A stretch of DNA of 64,000 nucleotides from Apoda limacodes (Eukaryota; Arthropoda; Insecta; Lepidoptera; Limacodidae), in NCBI GenBank assembly GCA_946406115.1, contig OX291540.1, positions 6,258,563 through 6,322,562 of the forward strand, given 5' to 3'. Positions 22,100 through 34,162 of this stretch are shown in pieces. The position numbers were made by a program, and so were the translations under genes. Within the stretch, counting starts at the first letter, position 1, and every line of letters starts with the position of its first letter. The notes under the pieces are model-generated. The model saw nothing but the letters and a program-made list of their open reading frames with translations. It had not been told where the DNA came from and did no database searches.

Positions 22100-23960
22100 T
22101 TATTGTATACTTAGGTATCTTCTGTGATCTATCAAAGGCATTCGACTCTTATACGGAAACTGAGTCATTATGGTATTGCAGATTTGGCTCTTGAGCTTAT
22201 CCGCTCATATTTGAGTAGTAGAATGCAGAAGGTTCAAATGAATGAAGTAAATTCCAATGGCTCAGAAGTAAAATTAGGAGTTCCTCAAGGTTCTATTTTA
22301 GGTCCTTTTTTATTTTTAATTTACATAAATGACTTGCCTTTCTTTGAGGAGAAGCTGTGCAAGATTGTACTATTTGCTGATGACACATCTCTTTTACAAG
22401 TAAGTAGTGCGCTTTCTCAGGTTCTTCAGTGGTTTACGGCAAATAATTTACTTCTTAATGCGAAAAAGACTAAGTGTTTAAAATTTATGATGCCAAATGT
22501 CAGAAATAGAATTAAATATAGAGTCAAATAGAACTATTAGACTCAACAGTGTTTCTAGGTATTACATTAGACAATAGGCTGCAGTGGAACCCTGACATTT
22601 CAGTTCTTGCAGGGAAACTCAGTTCAGCTGCCTATGCAGTTAGGAAAGTTAGGCAGCTTACAGATGTTGACACTGCTTGCTTGGTCTACTTTAGCTATTT
22701 CCATTCCGTCATGACTTCTGGCATTTTGCTTTGGGGTAAGGCAGGTGATATTGATACAGTCTTTATTTTGCAAAAGAGAGCAGTACCGTCAATTTATAAA
22801 TTAGGACCTCAAATTTCTCTTAGGGAACTATTTAGGGAAATTGAAATTTTAACTGTTCCTTGCCAATATATCTTCGCTTGTATAATGTATGTACGCTAAA
22901 ATTGACACTTATTTGCTAAAAATAGTGACCTCCACAGTGTTAATACAAGGAATAAGGATAAATTGGTAGTTCTAAAATGTCGTCTTCAGAAGGTACATAG
23001 CTTTTTCGCAATACAAAGTATATTTTTCTACAATAAAATTCCAGAACATGTGGTTAATTTACCCTCAAATAAATTTAAAATATATGTCAAAGATAGTTTA
23101 ATGAAAAAAAGCTATTACAAAGTTGATGAATACATAAATGATAAAAATGCTTGGAAAAATTAGAACTTAATTGATTTGTATTGGGGCATTTGAAATATTT
23201 TTTTTAAACTAAAACATTGTAAATTATGTTATTACCTAGTGTAAGGCTATATTGTATTTTTATATGATGTATAAAAGATTAACTGCTGAGTTTATTGCCG
23301 GTTCTTCTCAGTTGTAATGCATTACAAACCTTCTAATCTTCTCCTCTTATATTTTGTTCCTTTACTACACACATTGTAACTAGTACAATTGAAGTTTTAT
23401 TGGAGTTGCTTGAGTGTGTCATGCTCTCTCAAAGTGTCTCTGCGGTGGTGGCGTGTGTGTGTCGAGTCGTTACGTTCCCTAAAACATGGTTGAGCGAAGC
23501 GATGGCTGATTCATGTGTCATACTCTTGAACGGGTGCCGCCTGTGGAGGCTGGTCTGCTCTTGCAAACTTTTTTGTATTCTTAGTATTTAGTCTTACTTT
23601 TTTGTTTTGTTTATTAATTCTGTAAGACATTGATTATTTCTTAGTGATGAATATATATACACTGTCTTTTTTTTATATTAGATACTTTTTTATGTTGTGC
23701 TTGTGCTTTATATTTCATGTTTTTTATGTTTGTAATGGAAAGTGTCCTTTTATGATAAGGGCATTTTCCAATATTTTAATTGGACGCTGTAAGTGAAAGG
23801 GAGAAAAGAAATGCCCTTGCTGAGTTTTTTGCCGGTTCTTCTCAGTACAAGGTCTCCCGCCCTATATACTTACGAACCGATGGCGTAGTGACATTCATAA
23901 GTGCTCAAGTATTGTAGCCTAAACTGAATAAATTATATTGAATTTGAATTTGAATATAAA
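22100..23960 (+). mobile_element. 5'-truncated LINE with fairly intact RT C-half
   Basis: It opens inside the RT with FCDLSKAFD, loses about three codons and shifts frame, then continues HSTLIRKLSHYG. The 135-codon frame from 22124 holds GVPQGSILGPFLF (residues 52-64) and the intact catalytic VLFADDTSLL (residues 82-91). After one stop and shift, 22549-22899 gives FLGITLDNRLQW, GILLWGKAGDID and LQKRAVPSIYKLGP; 22963-23163 gives the C-terminus FYNKIPEHVVNLPSNKFK ... YYKVDEYINDKNAW. A 3' UTR of about 800 bp follows and ends in a TTGAATTTGAATTTGAAT tail near 23955. Only a few breaks separate the blocks, so this is one of the younger insertions. A related fragment lies at 41.5-42.1 kb. Confidence 0.9.
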
Positions 23961-24304
23961 ATAAAAAAAAGAAGTTAACTTAAATAAACTAAACTACAAC
24001 TTTTATACAAAGACGGACTTATATATTATTACTAAAAGGTATATCTTCCAGTTAACCTTGAATATTTAGAACACTTCTGACTCATTAGGCTTAGGCGCAT
24101 ACAAATTAGACGACATTTAATATTCGACTAAATACAATCGGAGCCGAAAACCTCTCAAGGAAAGATACATACAAATACATATACATACTTACATAAATAT
24201 TACATATACATACACACATATAAATATATAGATATAAATTATCATAAAATAAAATACAGAATGAGAAACAAAATTATACATCTACACCATACATGCAGTG
24301 TTGT
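23961..24304. repeat. AT-rich sequence with ATACAT simple repeat
   Basis: 24165-24245 consists of imperfect ATACAT/ACATATACATA repeats. The flanks are anonymous. Confidence 0.6.
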
Positions 24305-24507
24305 GTATGCAGTAGAAAACTCTAGAGAGTAAAGAAATATTGTCAAAATACACATTTTTTAGAACCACAGTTGAGTCATTCCTACTTTTATTTTTTTTAT
24401 ACCTTAGTGGTATAAAAAAAATAAAAGTAGGAATGACTCAACTGTGGTTCTAAAAAATGTGTATTTTGACAATATTTCTTTACTCTCTAGAGTTTTCTAC
24501 TGCATAC
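24305..24507. repeat. Perfect 99-bp inverted repeat with 5-bp loop
   Basis: Bases 24305-24403 are exactly reverse-complementary to 24409-24507, base for base, with only TTAGT (24404-24408) between. The centre, TATACC-TTAGT-GGTATA, falls on the GTGGTATAAA end of the Jockey 3' tail, and the right arm passes without a gap into a minus-oriented Jockey tail at 24508. A transcript through here would form a near-perfect 99-bp hairpin. Perfect identity means the event is recent, is being homogenised, or is a fold-back artefact of sequencing or assembly. Confidence 0.97.
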
Positions 24508-24625
24508 AAGCCTACGGTCCGCCTGATGGTAAGCGGTCACGGTAGCCTATGGACGCTTGTAACACCAGGAGTAACACTCACGCGTTGCCAACCCTTCAAA
24601 AATCCAATAACTTCTTTATTACTAT
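24508..24625 (-). mobile_element. Jockey-like LINE 3' end abutting the hairpin
   Basis: On the minus strand, GAAGTTATTGGATTTTTGAA, GGGTTGGCAACGCGTGAGTG, CTGGTGTTACAAGCGTCCATAGG and GACCGCTTACCATCAGGCGG match the 3' end at 7.56-7.68 kb. The match stops at GCTTGT, exactly where the inverted repeat begins; the expected TTGCCACC is missing there and part of the tail reappears at the hairpin centre. Confidence 0.85.
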
Positions 24626-25264
24626 AGTCTATTCAAAAATATATGAACGATGTTTAAGTATTATAATTATTTGCTATATTAAAATATTGTCAAACTCTAA
24701 TATAAAATTAACCACAGTAGGAATTTGTGAAATTTTACTACTCAACTTTGCTTCGAAGTGTATCGCTTCTTTTGACCTCGACTTTTTAGTATTAAGTATA
24801 TATCAATTATGTATTCTTATAAATTAGAATAGTAACGTTACACCCCAGTATTTTTTATTTATATAATAACTTGATAATTTTAAAGTTACACGTAACTAAA
24901 CTGAAAAATAATACTATTAACTTTCACTTTTCCTAAAAAAAATCATTGTTTTGTATGGAAAGGCATTACAAAATTTTCAAATCTGAATTCTTTATCGTTA
25001 ATTTATACAAAAATGACACCAAGGCGGCTTTCGGTGAAATAAAGACGCGATTGAATTTTTTGTTTGCAAAAACCCTGGGGGTAGAACTGGTGGGGGGTTT
25101 ATCTCTTATGCTACGCCTGTACCAAGTTTCATGCTTGGGTCACAATCTGCAGGGTTCATGTCAATGAGGGGACCCGGACTATTTAGGTAAGTAGAAGAAA
25201 AGTCTCATTCTCGGTAGGTACTAAGGCACTAGGTACGAAATATAGTACTCTTATTACTTTAATA
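24626..25264. other. AT-rich sequence, no gene seen
   Basis: Only short anonymous frames. 25015-25130 is less AT-rich and includes GTAGAACTGGTGGGGGG and ACCAAGTTTCATGCTTGGGTCAC, resembling degraded dispersed repeat rather than a gene. Confidence 0.35.
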
Positions 25265-25575
25265 CCTTTTTAGGGTTCCGTGCCCAAAGGGTAATTAGCG
25301 GAACCCTATTACTAAGACTCCGTCCGTCCGTCTGTCACCAGGGTGTATCTCATGAAATGTGATAGTTAGACAGTCGAAATTTTCACAGAAGATGTATTTC
25401 TGTTGCCGCTATAACAACAAATACTAAAAAAACAAAATAAAATAAATATTTAAGGGGGTTCCAAAACGTAAAAGAAACGTGATTTTTGTCGTATAATGGT
25501 ACGGAACCTTTCTTCCGCGAGTTCGACTCGTTAGTCTGTGCAGGTATCTCCCGAAAAAGGACGACCAATTCGAAA
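25265..25575 (+). repeat. Dispersed repeat family A
   Basis: Canonical words are AGGGTTCCGTGCCCAAAGGG, GGAACCCTATTACTAAGACT, CCGTCCGTCCGTCTGTCACC, GTGATAGTTAGACAG, GAAGATGTATTTCTGTTGCC and GCTATAACAACAAATACTAA, ending with GGTACGGAACC and GCGAGTTCGACTCG. This is the best-preserved copy of this family in the window. Confidence 0.85.
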
Positions 25576-26243
25576 GTCATATTCACAAATCGAAATAAAT
25601 TCCTCTATTTAATATACTTATCTTATCTAATCTATACTTATATGATATAATTAAAGGTAAAACTAGTTTTAATTCGTTTTGGCACAGCAAAACAATTAAT
25701 ACTTTTTATACTATGTATCTGATAGTTACCGTAGGAATTCCGCTGAATAATTTTAAGCAGACAGGACCGTGGACAAATAATAGTTGATAATTATTTGAGG
25801 AAAATACGGAGGCCGTTTACTCAATAAAAAATATAAGTGGGTTTCCAAAACCCCAATTTATTATAGAGAAGGTAAAAAAAGACGCCCTTTGTCATTAAAA
25901 TTTTATCGCTAAAAATGTAAATGAAATAATTATGAGGGCAAGACCATATGGATCTGAATTAAATCATGTCGTATTCATCGATTCTCATGGATCTAAATTC
26001 CAGTTTACGGCGCCAGGCGGCAGTTATATCCGATAACGGCCGGTACTTTATGTCCCAGAAGTATTACCGTAATGACGTCACGATACTCATAAACTTTCCG
26101 AGACAATTAACTGTATTGGTTTTGCTGGACTTCAGGGTGTCTCTTGCCTTGAGGGTTTCTATGGCAGGCAGTGCTGTAATCATAACCAGTACACTTGGCG
26201 GTCCACGTCGTCTTCGGCGTCATTAAATGGAGACCAACAACTG
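25576..26243. other. Unassigned sequence
   Basis: 25966-26226 is open for 86 codons on the plus strand (MSYSSILMDLNSSLRRQ...), but the peptide matches nothing I know. A CRE-like TGACGTCA is present near 26083. It could be part of the LINE fragment that follows. Confidence 0.3.
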
Positions 26244-26432
26244 ATGCAGGTATATCTTTGGTTACCTGCGTACTCTGTATGGCAGGATTACAAGAATGTC
26301 ATAGCTGTTTTGTGTGATCTACTAAAAGCTTTTGACTATGTCGTTCATCCAAACACTGCGGCTAAAATTGTTGTAGATACCACCTACTCATACATACCTA
26401 ATACTCAAAGAATAAGTTACAAAAATATCTAA
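26244..26432 (+). mobile_element. Short LINE RT fragment
   Basis: The frame contains DYKNVIAVLCDLLKAFDYVV, matching the RT block VFCDLSKAFDxV that carries the first catalytic Asp. The frame then leaves RT sequence. It is a small piece of a LINE, probably related to the element at 22.1 kb. Confidence 0.65.
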
Positions 26433-27079
26433 AATTTATTTATTTTCCAAAACTTTCTCTTTAAATCTTTACTTTAGAATAGTTAAAAGAACGATGGTGG
26501 ACGAAAGCATGAGCATAAACGATCCCGAAGCACCCAAGAATCCCCTTAGCTATAAAACCAATAGAACAGATAGTCCGTGGGAGTGCCCACATAATGGGGG
26601 TGTATCACGAACAGGAACTGCATTCTAATGCATTTAAACTAAGGTTTAACACGTATCAAGGGTGGTGAGTATGACGTCACCTAATTACAGCCGCCATCTT
26701 GGTTTGTAGGCTTTTGTAGTGTTAAACTCTACGAGATGAATTTGGCACAGTGTCATTTAGAAGCTAGGTCAGGCTAGCGTTTGCACTCACTGAAGCGAGC
26801 AGTGCTTAAATTACCTTTCATTAAGGTGCGATAGAGGCTCCGATTGCCACCTATTTGGGCTCAGCGTTGATCTTATGTGATGCAGCCAGGAACAAACATA
26901 TTTACTGACCACATGTGTTATTTTTCACCTGACTGCGGAGGGTTAAATATGCATAATTTTAAGAATAATAAATAAATGTCTCAAAAAAACAAAAATATGA
27001 TATAGAATATTACAGAAATCTGAAACTAAAAGGCTACATCTCACTTGCGGTCAACAAAAATTGACCACCGATACAGTAA
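26433..27079. other. Unassigned intergenic sequence
   Basis: A patch at 26670-26700 (ATGACGTCACC...CCGCCATCTTGG) looks like an old repeat. No protein-like frame. Confidence 0.35.
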
Positions 27080-27447
27080 GGTGTTGTACTCCGGGACTCC
27101 GGGAGTGCCGGCAGAAGTGAAAACATAATAGCTTTTTACTTCCCATTACTTCGTATACATATTTATTTATTATAAATAATAATGTTTGTTTATTTACTTT
27201 TTTGACGTAGTATATTTGACATCTCAATCTGTCATAGAATGAAAATCCCATATCCAACCTCCCTGTAATACTCATAATCGCCATATACTAAAAATAAAAA
27301 AAACTAACCTAATGTAAATAAAGGTCACGTGTCCTGACGCGAGTTCCGTCTTACGAATTTTCGATCAGGTCATGGTCACGTTTTTTACCCATCACAAAAA
27401 AGTGCACAACGCCGCTTAAGAAGTTTCATTTCAAAAAAACACAGAAA
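27080..27447 (-). repeat. Dispersed repeat family C
   Basis: Bounded by ACTCCGGGAGTGCCGGCAGAAGTGAAAAC on the left and ACCCATCACAAAAAAGTGCA / AACGCCGCTTAAGAAGTTTC on the right, this is the reverse complement of the sequence at 49.25-49.60 kb and shares its ends with 63.44-63.62 kb. The middle shares TTTGACGTAGTATATTTGAC and CATAATCGCCATATACT. It looks like a non-autonomous element; no coding capacity. Confidence 0.75.
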
Positions 27448-28744
27448 AGTAACAACAGCCCGAACAGGTTGGTGAAGATGCCGAGTGGCGAACGAGAAAC
27501 CCGAATAGTTGGTTTTTAGGTTTATAACTTCTACTACTTGTTATTTCATAATCATTTGACTAAGCAGGGACATCTGTGGAATTAGATTGATTGCTCTTTA
27601 CATTCCTATAAGAATGTGCTGTCGGGAGTATTTTATGCAACCCTTCGTCAGTATCATGAATATCAAATGTTTCGTGCAGCCATTATTCGGTGTCTAAACT
27701 TATATTTATTTAGGTTTAAAATTTATTGAAGTAGGCGATTATGATACGACTGATATTTTTGTAAGGTTAATTCCAGTTTGCCAATGTGCAACCACTTATT
27801 TAACCGACTTCAAAAAAGAGGGACTGTTTATTTTCTTTCGTTTATGTTCGCGCATAACTTGGTTATTTGTGAACCGGTTTTGATTTTTAAATAATAAAAG
27901 GGTTTACAATAGGAATGGTTTCATTAACATTTGTTAATTATCGGAACCAGGAAAATAAGAGTTAATTTTATTTTTAATCTTATCATTTGTGCCTACTTGG
28001 CCGATTTACTGAAATATGTAGTAGTACAGTAGTAGGTAAAATATAAGTAGGTAGTCCGATTACCGACAAATTATTTTATTCTTCATGGTTCAGTAGTCAG
28101 TACTGAACTCCTATTTCGAGGGTTGCCGGGTAAAACCCAATAAGTGACAAAAAACGAGATTTAAAGCTATAAGTCCACAATAATAATTTTTCGTCGGTCT
28201 ACTCAATGGCAAAAAGAGATAAGCAAAATGAACAGGCATAACTGAAATATGTAAAGTTCATGACCCAATAATTAATATTAACTTTTATTTTTATTCAATA
28301 TAATAAAGTGTATTTAAGGCGTAAATTTTTGCAATGTATTTATATGTATTTAGTGCAAAGATATTTGATAAAATTTAACTAAACACATAATGTAGAAACA
28401 GTTACTAGTATTTAACAGGTTCTACTCAATTACGATTCGTTTTAAAAAGAATTTTAATGAAAACCAGAATACATTAAACAAATATGTTGGAGTTTTCTTT
28501 TACAATATTATATGTTATAATACAAAATATTATTATAAATGTACATTAAGGTTACTAGGTTTATTAGGTAAATTTATCTAAATTAAATCTTGAAAAATGC
28601 TATGTTATCGGGTACTTGGATGAGCTGATATTTTATGGAAAATTTGGGGTAGGGCAATGAAACCGTAGGGGCCAGCGAGTGGTTGACTTTATGGAGAAGA
28701 ACTGGATAACCCCGACGGTTTGACCAAAAACGAGATTTACTTTA
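27448..28744. other. AT-rich sequence with old repeat words
   Basis: TAACCGACTTCAAAAAAGAGG (about 27798) and GGGTTGCCGGGTAAAACCC (about 28121) are words of common lepidopteran repeats. No gene is seen. Confidence 0.4.
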
Positions 28745-29790
28745 TCCTGACTTCTGATATATATTATGATATTCAGCAATGTCTCTGTGATCAATAGAGC
28801 AACTGGCAGCGATCACTGCAAGGAAAGGGGCATGCTGAATATCAACCTCGAATTCGAAAGAAGTCGTTTGATAAGGCTACGGTCCGTCCAACCACTGCCT
28901 TCGTACATAACCCGAAAAATTTTCAGTTTGAACTTCAAAATCGCTTTCAGTGCCTAGCAGATTGCAAATATGGATGAAATGCAGTCTTTATCTGATAGGT
29001 CAGAATACACGCGGCTCAATAGACAAATCTCGAAAGCCATACGACGCGATATTTTCTCCAGTTGAACACATTGCGTGTAGAAGAGGCTACAGAGTGAAAT
29101 AGAGGCTCATGAGTATTTTTCGGAGATCTGTCTATTGGGCAACGGCTTTGTCAACTAAAACAAAACTGGCAAAATCGTTTCTTTCAAACCTGAAATATTG
29201 AGGAATATTGAGAACTTCTATAAAGAGTTATACACCTCAACTCGTGATCCTATAACATTACGGCCAAATAACCCAGAGCCAAATTAACTGGACACTATAC
29301 CAAAGAAATCGTAGACATCAGCTTGTATAAGATTAGAATGGCCTAAAAACAGTTTTAGAAACCTCACCTCATTGAAGAACTATAGACCCATTTCAATAAG
29401 CTGTTTTCCAGCGTCATTACGAACCGTCTCGAACGTATGTGATGAATTCCAGCCTCTCGAACAAGCCGGTTTCCGAAAAGGCTTTAGTATCATGGACCAC
29501 ATACATATGATACGCTAGATTATAAAGAGCGTTGCGTTTGTGGACTATAAAAAAGCCTTCGATTGTATCGAGACCTGGGCAGTGTTAGTCTCTCTAGCGG
29601 CGTCACATTAACTATCGGTACACCGAAGTGCTGAAGTGTTTTTATAGCAGAAAAACGATGGCTGTCCCACTACAAGACCAGAACTTGAAACCAATCCATC
29701 AGTATAAGACAGGTAGACGTTATGTCGCCGGAACTGCTTACAACTGCGTTGTAAGGTGTGTTTATCCTCTGAAGTGGGAAAGATATGGCG
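28745..29790 (+). mobile_element. RTE-type LINE ORF2 remnant
   Basis: From the left, the end of the endonuclease is visible as NVSVINRATGSDHCKE, including the SDH catalytic motif, followed by LNINLEFERSRL. After a stop come SEYTRLNRQISKAIRRDI, a degraded LYTSTRDP region, NYRPISISC, EQAGFRKGFSIMDHIH, FVDYKKAFDCIETWAV (about 29540-29585) and the start of the next block at about 29640-29700. The linker and finger regions carry deletions, stops and shifts, and the FADD box is absent, so the copy is dead and 3'-truncated. It is homologous to 45.23-46.98 kb. Confidence 0.87.
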
Positions 29791-29814
29791 TCACCAAAAT
29801 ATAAAATAAACCAA

Positions 29815-29990
29815 GTAAATGACTGCGGTCGCAGGCGAGCGCGACGGCAGATAATTATGCGCGTGTAGCAGACACAAATAGTGGTTATTGAACGAAATTT
29901 TTCCTGATTTGCGTCCGTGCTTATAGTTTCGTAATGTTCGTTCATTTAATAATTTTGGGGTTTCGTAGACATGTTTTGAAAAATCCCGAC
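29815..29990 (+). repeat. Dispersed repeat family D
   Basis: GCGCGACGGCAGATAATTAT, GACACAAATAGTGGTTATTG and AACGAAATTTTTCCTGATTT, followed by GCGTCCGTGC, match the reverse complement of 38440-38540 in the same order. It follows the truncated RTE copy almost directly, so one may have interrupted the other. The function is unknown. Confidence 0.65.
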
Positions 29991-31934
29991 CGCTTTAGTT
30001 TCCTCATGTATGTCCCTTCAATAATAGGTATTACAAATTAAGTTTGTTTAAGAATAAAAAAAAAAACTAAACACGATTTGAAACATACTGAATATTTAAC
30101 TATAAGCATACGGGAATCATTTTAAGGTAACTACTATAGTGTGAGCAATCAGTAGGTAGGTGACCAAAATACTTTTTAGTGCCTAAAATAATGCTCTTAA
30201 ATAGAGGTAAATATTTATAAACACTTTAACAAAATTGTAGATGTCTCGAAATATTTTCCTAGATGTTTTACGTTAGTTCTAAAACGGGCCTCGATGTTTA
30301 AAATGAATTGCCCCTTACTCCTAGGTTATCAAACAATAGATTTTTTTTTACTTTTAGCCCAAATATTTCGATAAAAGTCATCATTCGGGTATGCATATGT
30401 CATTCTGACTTAGAAAATATGATGTTTTTTGAAGATTATCCGAATAAGTAAAAAATTATGCATTAAATTGTACAAGGGACGTTTTTATAGCGCTCAAAAA
30501 GTATTTTGATCCAGGTACACTATTTGAACTTGCATTGAAATGAGTGCCGTCTGCTTACAGTTAAATATTTATTATAATTTAATTGTTATGTTTAGTTGTT
30601 ATGTTTCTGCAGTCAGGTTTTTTTGTTGTATGGTATATTTTTATTATTATTTTTTTATTTACAGCTTTCTAGTGTTATTTCTTTTTTTCAATTTTTCTTG
30701 AAATGATTCCAGAAATTCTTTATTTTGATACCCAACTCGATAGGTTTTGAAAAGAAAAGATTTTTTATGCCGCGAAATTTGGCGCCAAAAATTCGCCATT
30801 TCCAATTATTTTTATATAACCTATGACACTCTAGCGGTTAAAACGAATCTAACCACGTATAATTTATTAAAATCGGTTTAGCCTTTTAGTAGTTACGAGG
30901 GAACATAGAGTCGAACATACTTACAAGTCAAACACATAACCCTCCTTTTGGGTTTGCCGTCGTCGGGTAAAAAATGAACCCACTTTTAAAATACCTACAC
31001 TAAAAATAAACAGAAGCCCCTAAACCATAAATTACTGACATAATGTTGAGCTACGAGTTTTCCTCGCGTTGACGCAGATTTTTTACTTTTTAAGATTGCT
31101 TAAGTTTTTGAAATAACAAATGAGTACGGCTGTTTAAAACTACACTCTTTGTTCAAATTTTGTGAAGCACCATGTTCGACTTCTGAAAAAAATATGTAAG
31201 ACAATAATTATATAAAGTTACATCACATAATGATTGCACAGAGCAGAAAATACTCAATCAAACACAATATAAATTAATTTTTGTGACATTTAGAGCGCCT
31301 TCGACCATGTCTTCGGTATACATAGAACTGTGTAAAATTCTTTTCACCCGATCTTATGTTTCGCCATATCTGTCCATCCGTCCGTAAGTTACAGTCTTTC
31401 TTATTCACAAACTGTGAGGGACTACAGCAAAGAAATTGGTAGATGTAAATACATATTCAATTTTATTCGCTATATTATATTATAGCTATAGCACAGAATA
31501 TACAATACTATACTGTAATGTAGGAATACATTTCTTTTACTATTTCAACGAACAGGGTCCCGTTGAATAGGGAATTTAAATTAATTTTGAGTTTGATAGA
31601 CAATTGGCAAAAGTTTGCCGCGGCATCAGGGATGTTAGACGTCGTGTGTGGAATTATTGTGCAGGCGGGCTAGTATTATTTTATTTACAGCCCAAGTATT
31701 GTATTGCCGATTTTCTGCTAACGGTGGGAAAAAAATTGTGATAAGTCCTAATATACCATTGCGGAGAACTTTCACTCTTTGCAATAAGGTCAAAATGTGT
31801 GTGTTTGTTGTGAATCAAATGAAATGACACCAAGACTGACAGGCTTTTCGTTTCTTTCTTTGCGGACTTGGATTTTACCAACAGCCTGTCGTGTAATAAA
31901 ACAAAGACTGTGTGTAGTGTAAGCCCTAAATTAT
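29991..31934. other. AT-rich sequence, no gene seen
   Basis: 30820-30985 reads as a dispersed-repeat end (ATAACCCTCCTTTTGGGTTTGCC / GTCGTCGGGTAAAAAATG). 31370-31400 carries TGTCCATCCGTCCGTAAG, another repeat word. The 86-codon minus frame at 31681-31941 is not recognised. Confidence 0.4.
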
Positions 31935-32676
31935 TGTACACTAGCTTTTGCCAGCGGCTTTGCCCGCCCTAAATTTGGTTATCGGCATAGGATTCTTACG
32001 GCAACTCCTCAATTATAAAAAAAAACACAGAAGGTAAAATATTTTTAAATAATACGTACCGCCCTTCCCCCTTATAACTGCCCGCCGGCCTCGCACATCA
32101 CAAATGCGCGCGCAATACTTGATAATTATTTTGCTGCCACGTTATTTTAAAACTGCGATAGCTCCGAAAATATTCATTGAAATCGAATGATAAACAGGGC
32201 AATTTTGTTTTAAGTTAAATGCTTGTAATGAAAAACGTATTTATTTGGATAAAGATTAATATCATGTTTATAAAAACACCTTCACAAATAATGCATTACT
32301 TTAGAACAAATATGGTTAGCATAAAAAAGGTTATAGTGAGCCAACCTTAAAATATAGACATATGCTGTTGCTGACTCTTTTTTAGAATTTTTATAGGGGA
32401 ACAATTCTGTCATACATGATTTTTGCGAAACTCTAACCGTTTACGCAGCGCACGCAGCGGAAGCTCTCAAAAATATAAAAAAACCCTAATTTTGAAACAT
32501 TTTTCATTGGTGCTTCAATGAAAGTATTTGCTATTTGTGTTAGCGTAATGATATATAGCCTATAATCTTCCTCGATAAATGGGTTATTCAACAAGAATTT
32601 TTTAAATGCGACCAGTAGTTCCTGAAATTAGCGCGTTGAAACAAACAAACTCTTCAACTTTATATATTAGTATAGA
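31935..32676 (+). repeat. Dispersed repeat family B
   Basis: It begins ACTAGCTTTTGCCAGCGGCT, TTGCCCGCCCTAAATTTGG, with GGCAACTCCTCAATTATAAA, and ends at about CAACTTTATATATTAGTATAG (32655-32676). It is a common lepidopteran dispersed repeat, with shorter relatives at 37.3, 44.8 and 50.3 kb (minus). No protein is encoded. Confidence 0.7.
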
Positions 32677-32780
32677 AAAAAAAACCCCGATTTTGAAACA
32701 TTTTTCATTAGTGTTCGCTCCTATTTGTGTTAACATGATGATATATAGCCTATAACCTTCCTCGATAAATGGCATACAAT
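32677..32780 (+). repeat. Second copy of the distal family-B segment
   Basis: 32682-32775 (CCCCGATTTTGAAACATTTTTCATTAGTG...GATATATAGCCTATAACCTTCCTCGATAAATGG) repeats 32477-32582 about 200 bp away, so part of the element is duplicated in direct orientation. Confidence 0.75.
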
Positions 32781-34162
32781 TTTTGGCTGACCAAGTTACC
32801 TAACTTTCGGGCTTGAACAACCTATTAAGACACCTACGCCACACTAAACTTAGCATGACCTGACATGCTCTTGACTCGTTTTATATATAATGTAATATAA
32901 TTGTAATAGAAAATATATGTAAAAAGGTTAAATAACAACTGTTTTTATTTTATATTAACGTATAGTAAGTACATAAAACCAGCTTACCTAATTGTAAATC
33001 AAACAATAAGAAATGTAAAAAGCCAACTACATTATTAGCAGTAAATTATTGAAATAAGACTTTGCAGCTCTCTGTGAATATTCAGGCCGGCTAAGCATAG
33101 TCGCTTAGCTGTAAAGTACTCGTACCTAAGCATTTGTTATAAAGTTACTCGTACTCGTACCTAAGTATTTTTAATGGAAAAATATTATGAAAAGGAAAAA
33201 AAAAATTGAAAACAAGATATTTAATTAATTAATAAATTTTATTTTCTTAGATCTTAGTTTAATTAATTAACAATAAAACAAAAATTAAAGAGAATTTCAT
33301 GCAAAAAAATATCATTAATTTTAATACAATATTCTAGAGAATCCCACATTCAAGAAGCAGAAATATTTAGAAACGTTCAATTTATCCTCTTAGTCCTATA
33401 AATATTCTGCTAGTATTCAAATAAATGCAAAAATATATTTACTTTTATAAGAGTTAACTGAATCCGATCCATTAAATCTCAGGTTTTGCTTGACTACATC
33501 AAATATTAAACATTGCTCTATTAATTACGATGTGACTTACCTTTTACTTAAGGTTGAAGTCTCACTTTATTCGACATTTAGTTTTAGTTGTAATAAGTAT
33601 AAATATACAAATACTTTGTATTCAGTAATTTTTCTCATTACATCACAGAAAACTTTCAGTTTACCCTTTTTAATATAGTTTACTTTTAGTTGCACTATGG
33701 TAACAAGTTTTCTTTTGATTAAAATAACGAAAAATTTGATTAATTAAACCATATCAATCAGAGAAGGATTTTTTTTTGCCAAATATAGTAAAGCCTCATA
33801 AAAATAAACTTTTTCATTTACATTAATTAAGTTTTGAATATAGCTACTGTTTCTTTGTAGTAAATGTTTTAAAAAGTACGGTCACCCCATGTTACGAAAA
33901 TTTTATAACATATCAGATCCATTTTGACAAAAATAAAAATAAAAAACGTTAAATGTTTTAAAAATACACTACTACTATTAAAAATAAGTAATTTATATCT
34001 AATATTCTTAATAGAACTATTGGAAAAAAATGTTTTATCAAACTTTTTGTTACAATTGTTAATAGCAATCTGATATCATCGCTTATCACGACTAAAATAA
34101 AAAGTCGAATACAGCGAGACTCTCGCATTAAGGTGCTAGCTTAAAGGTAAATCTATGCAATC
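32781..34162. other. Very AT-rich sequence, no gene seen
   Basis: Long TTAATTAAT-rich tracts (33210-33320). GTACTCGTACCTAAGxATTT is duplicated at about 33117-33170. No protein-like frame, RNA gene or mitochondrial gene is recognised. Confidence 0.45.

Noticed and set aside
33200..33330. Nuclear copy of mitochondrial DNA
   Set aside because: Very AT-rich, but no mitochondrial gene or tRNA motif is recognisable in either strand.
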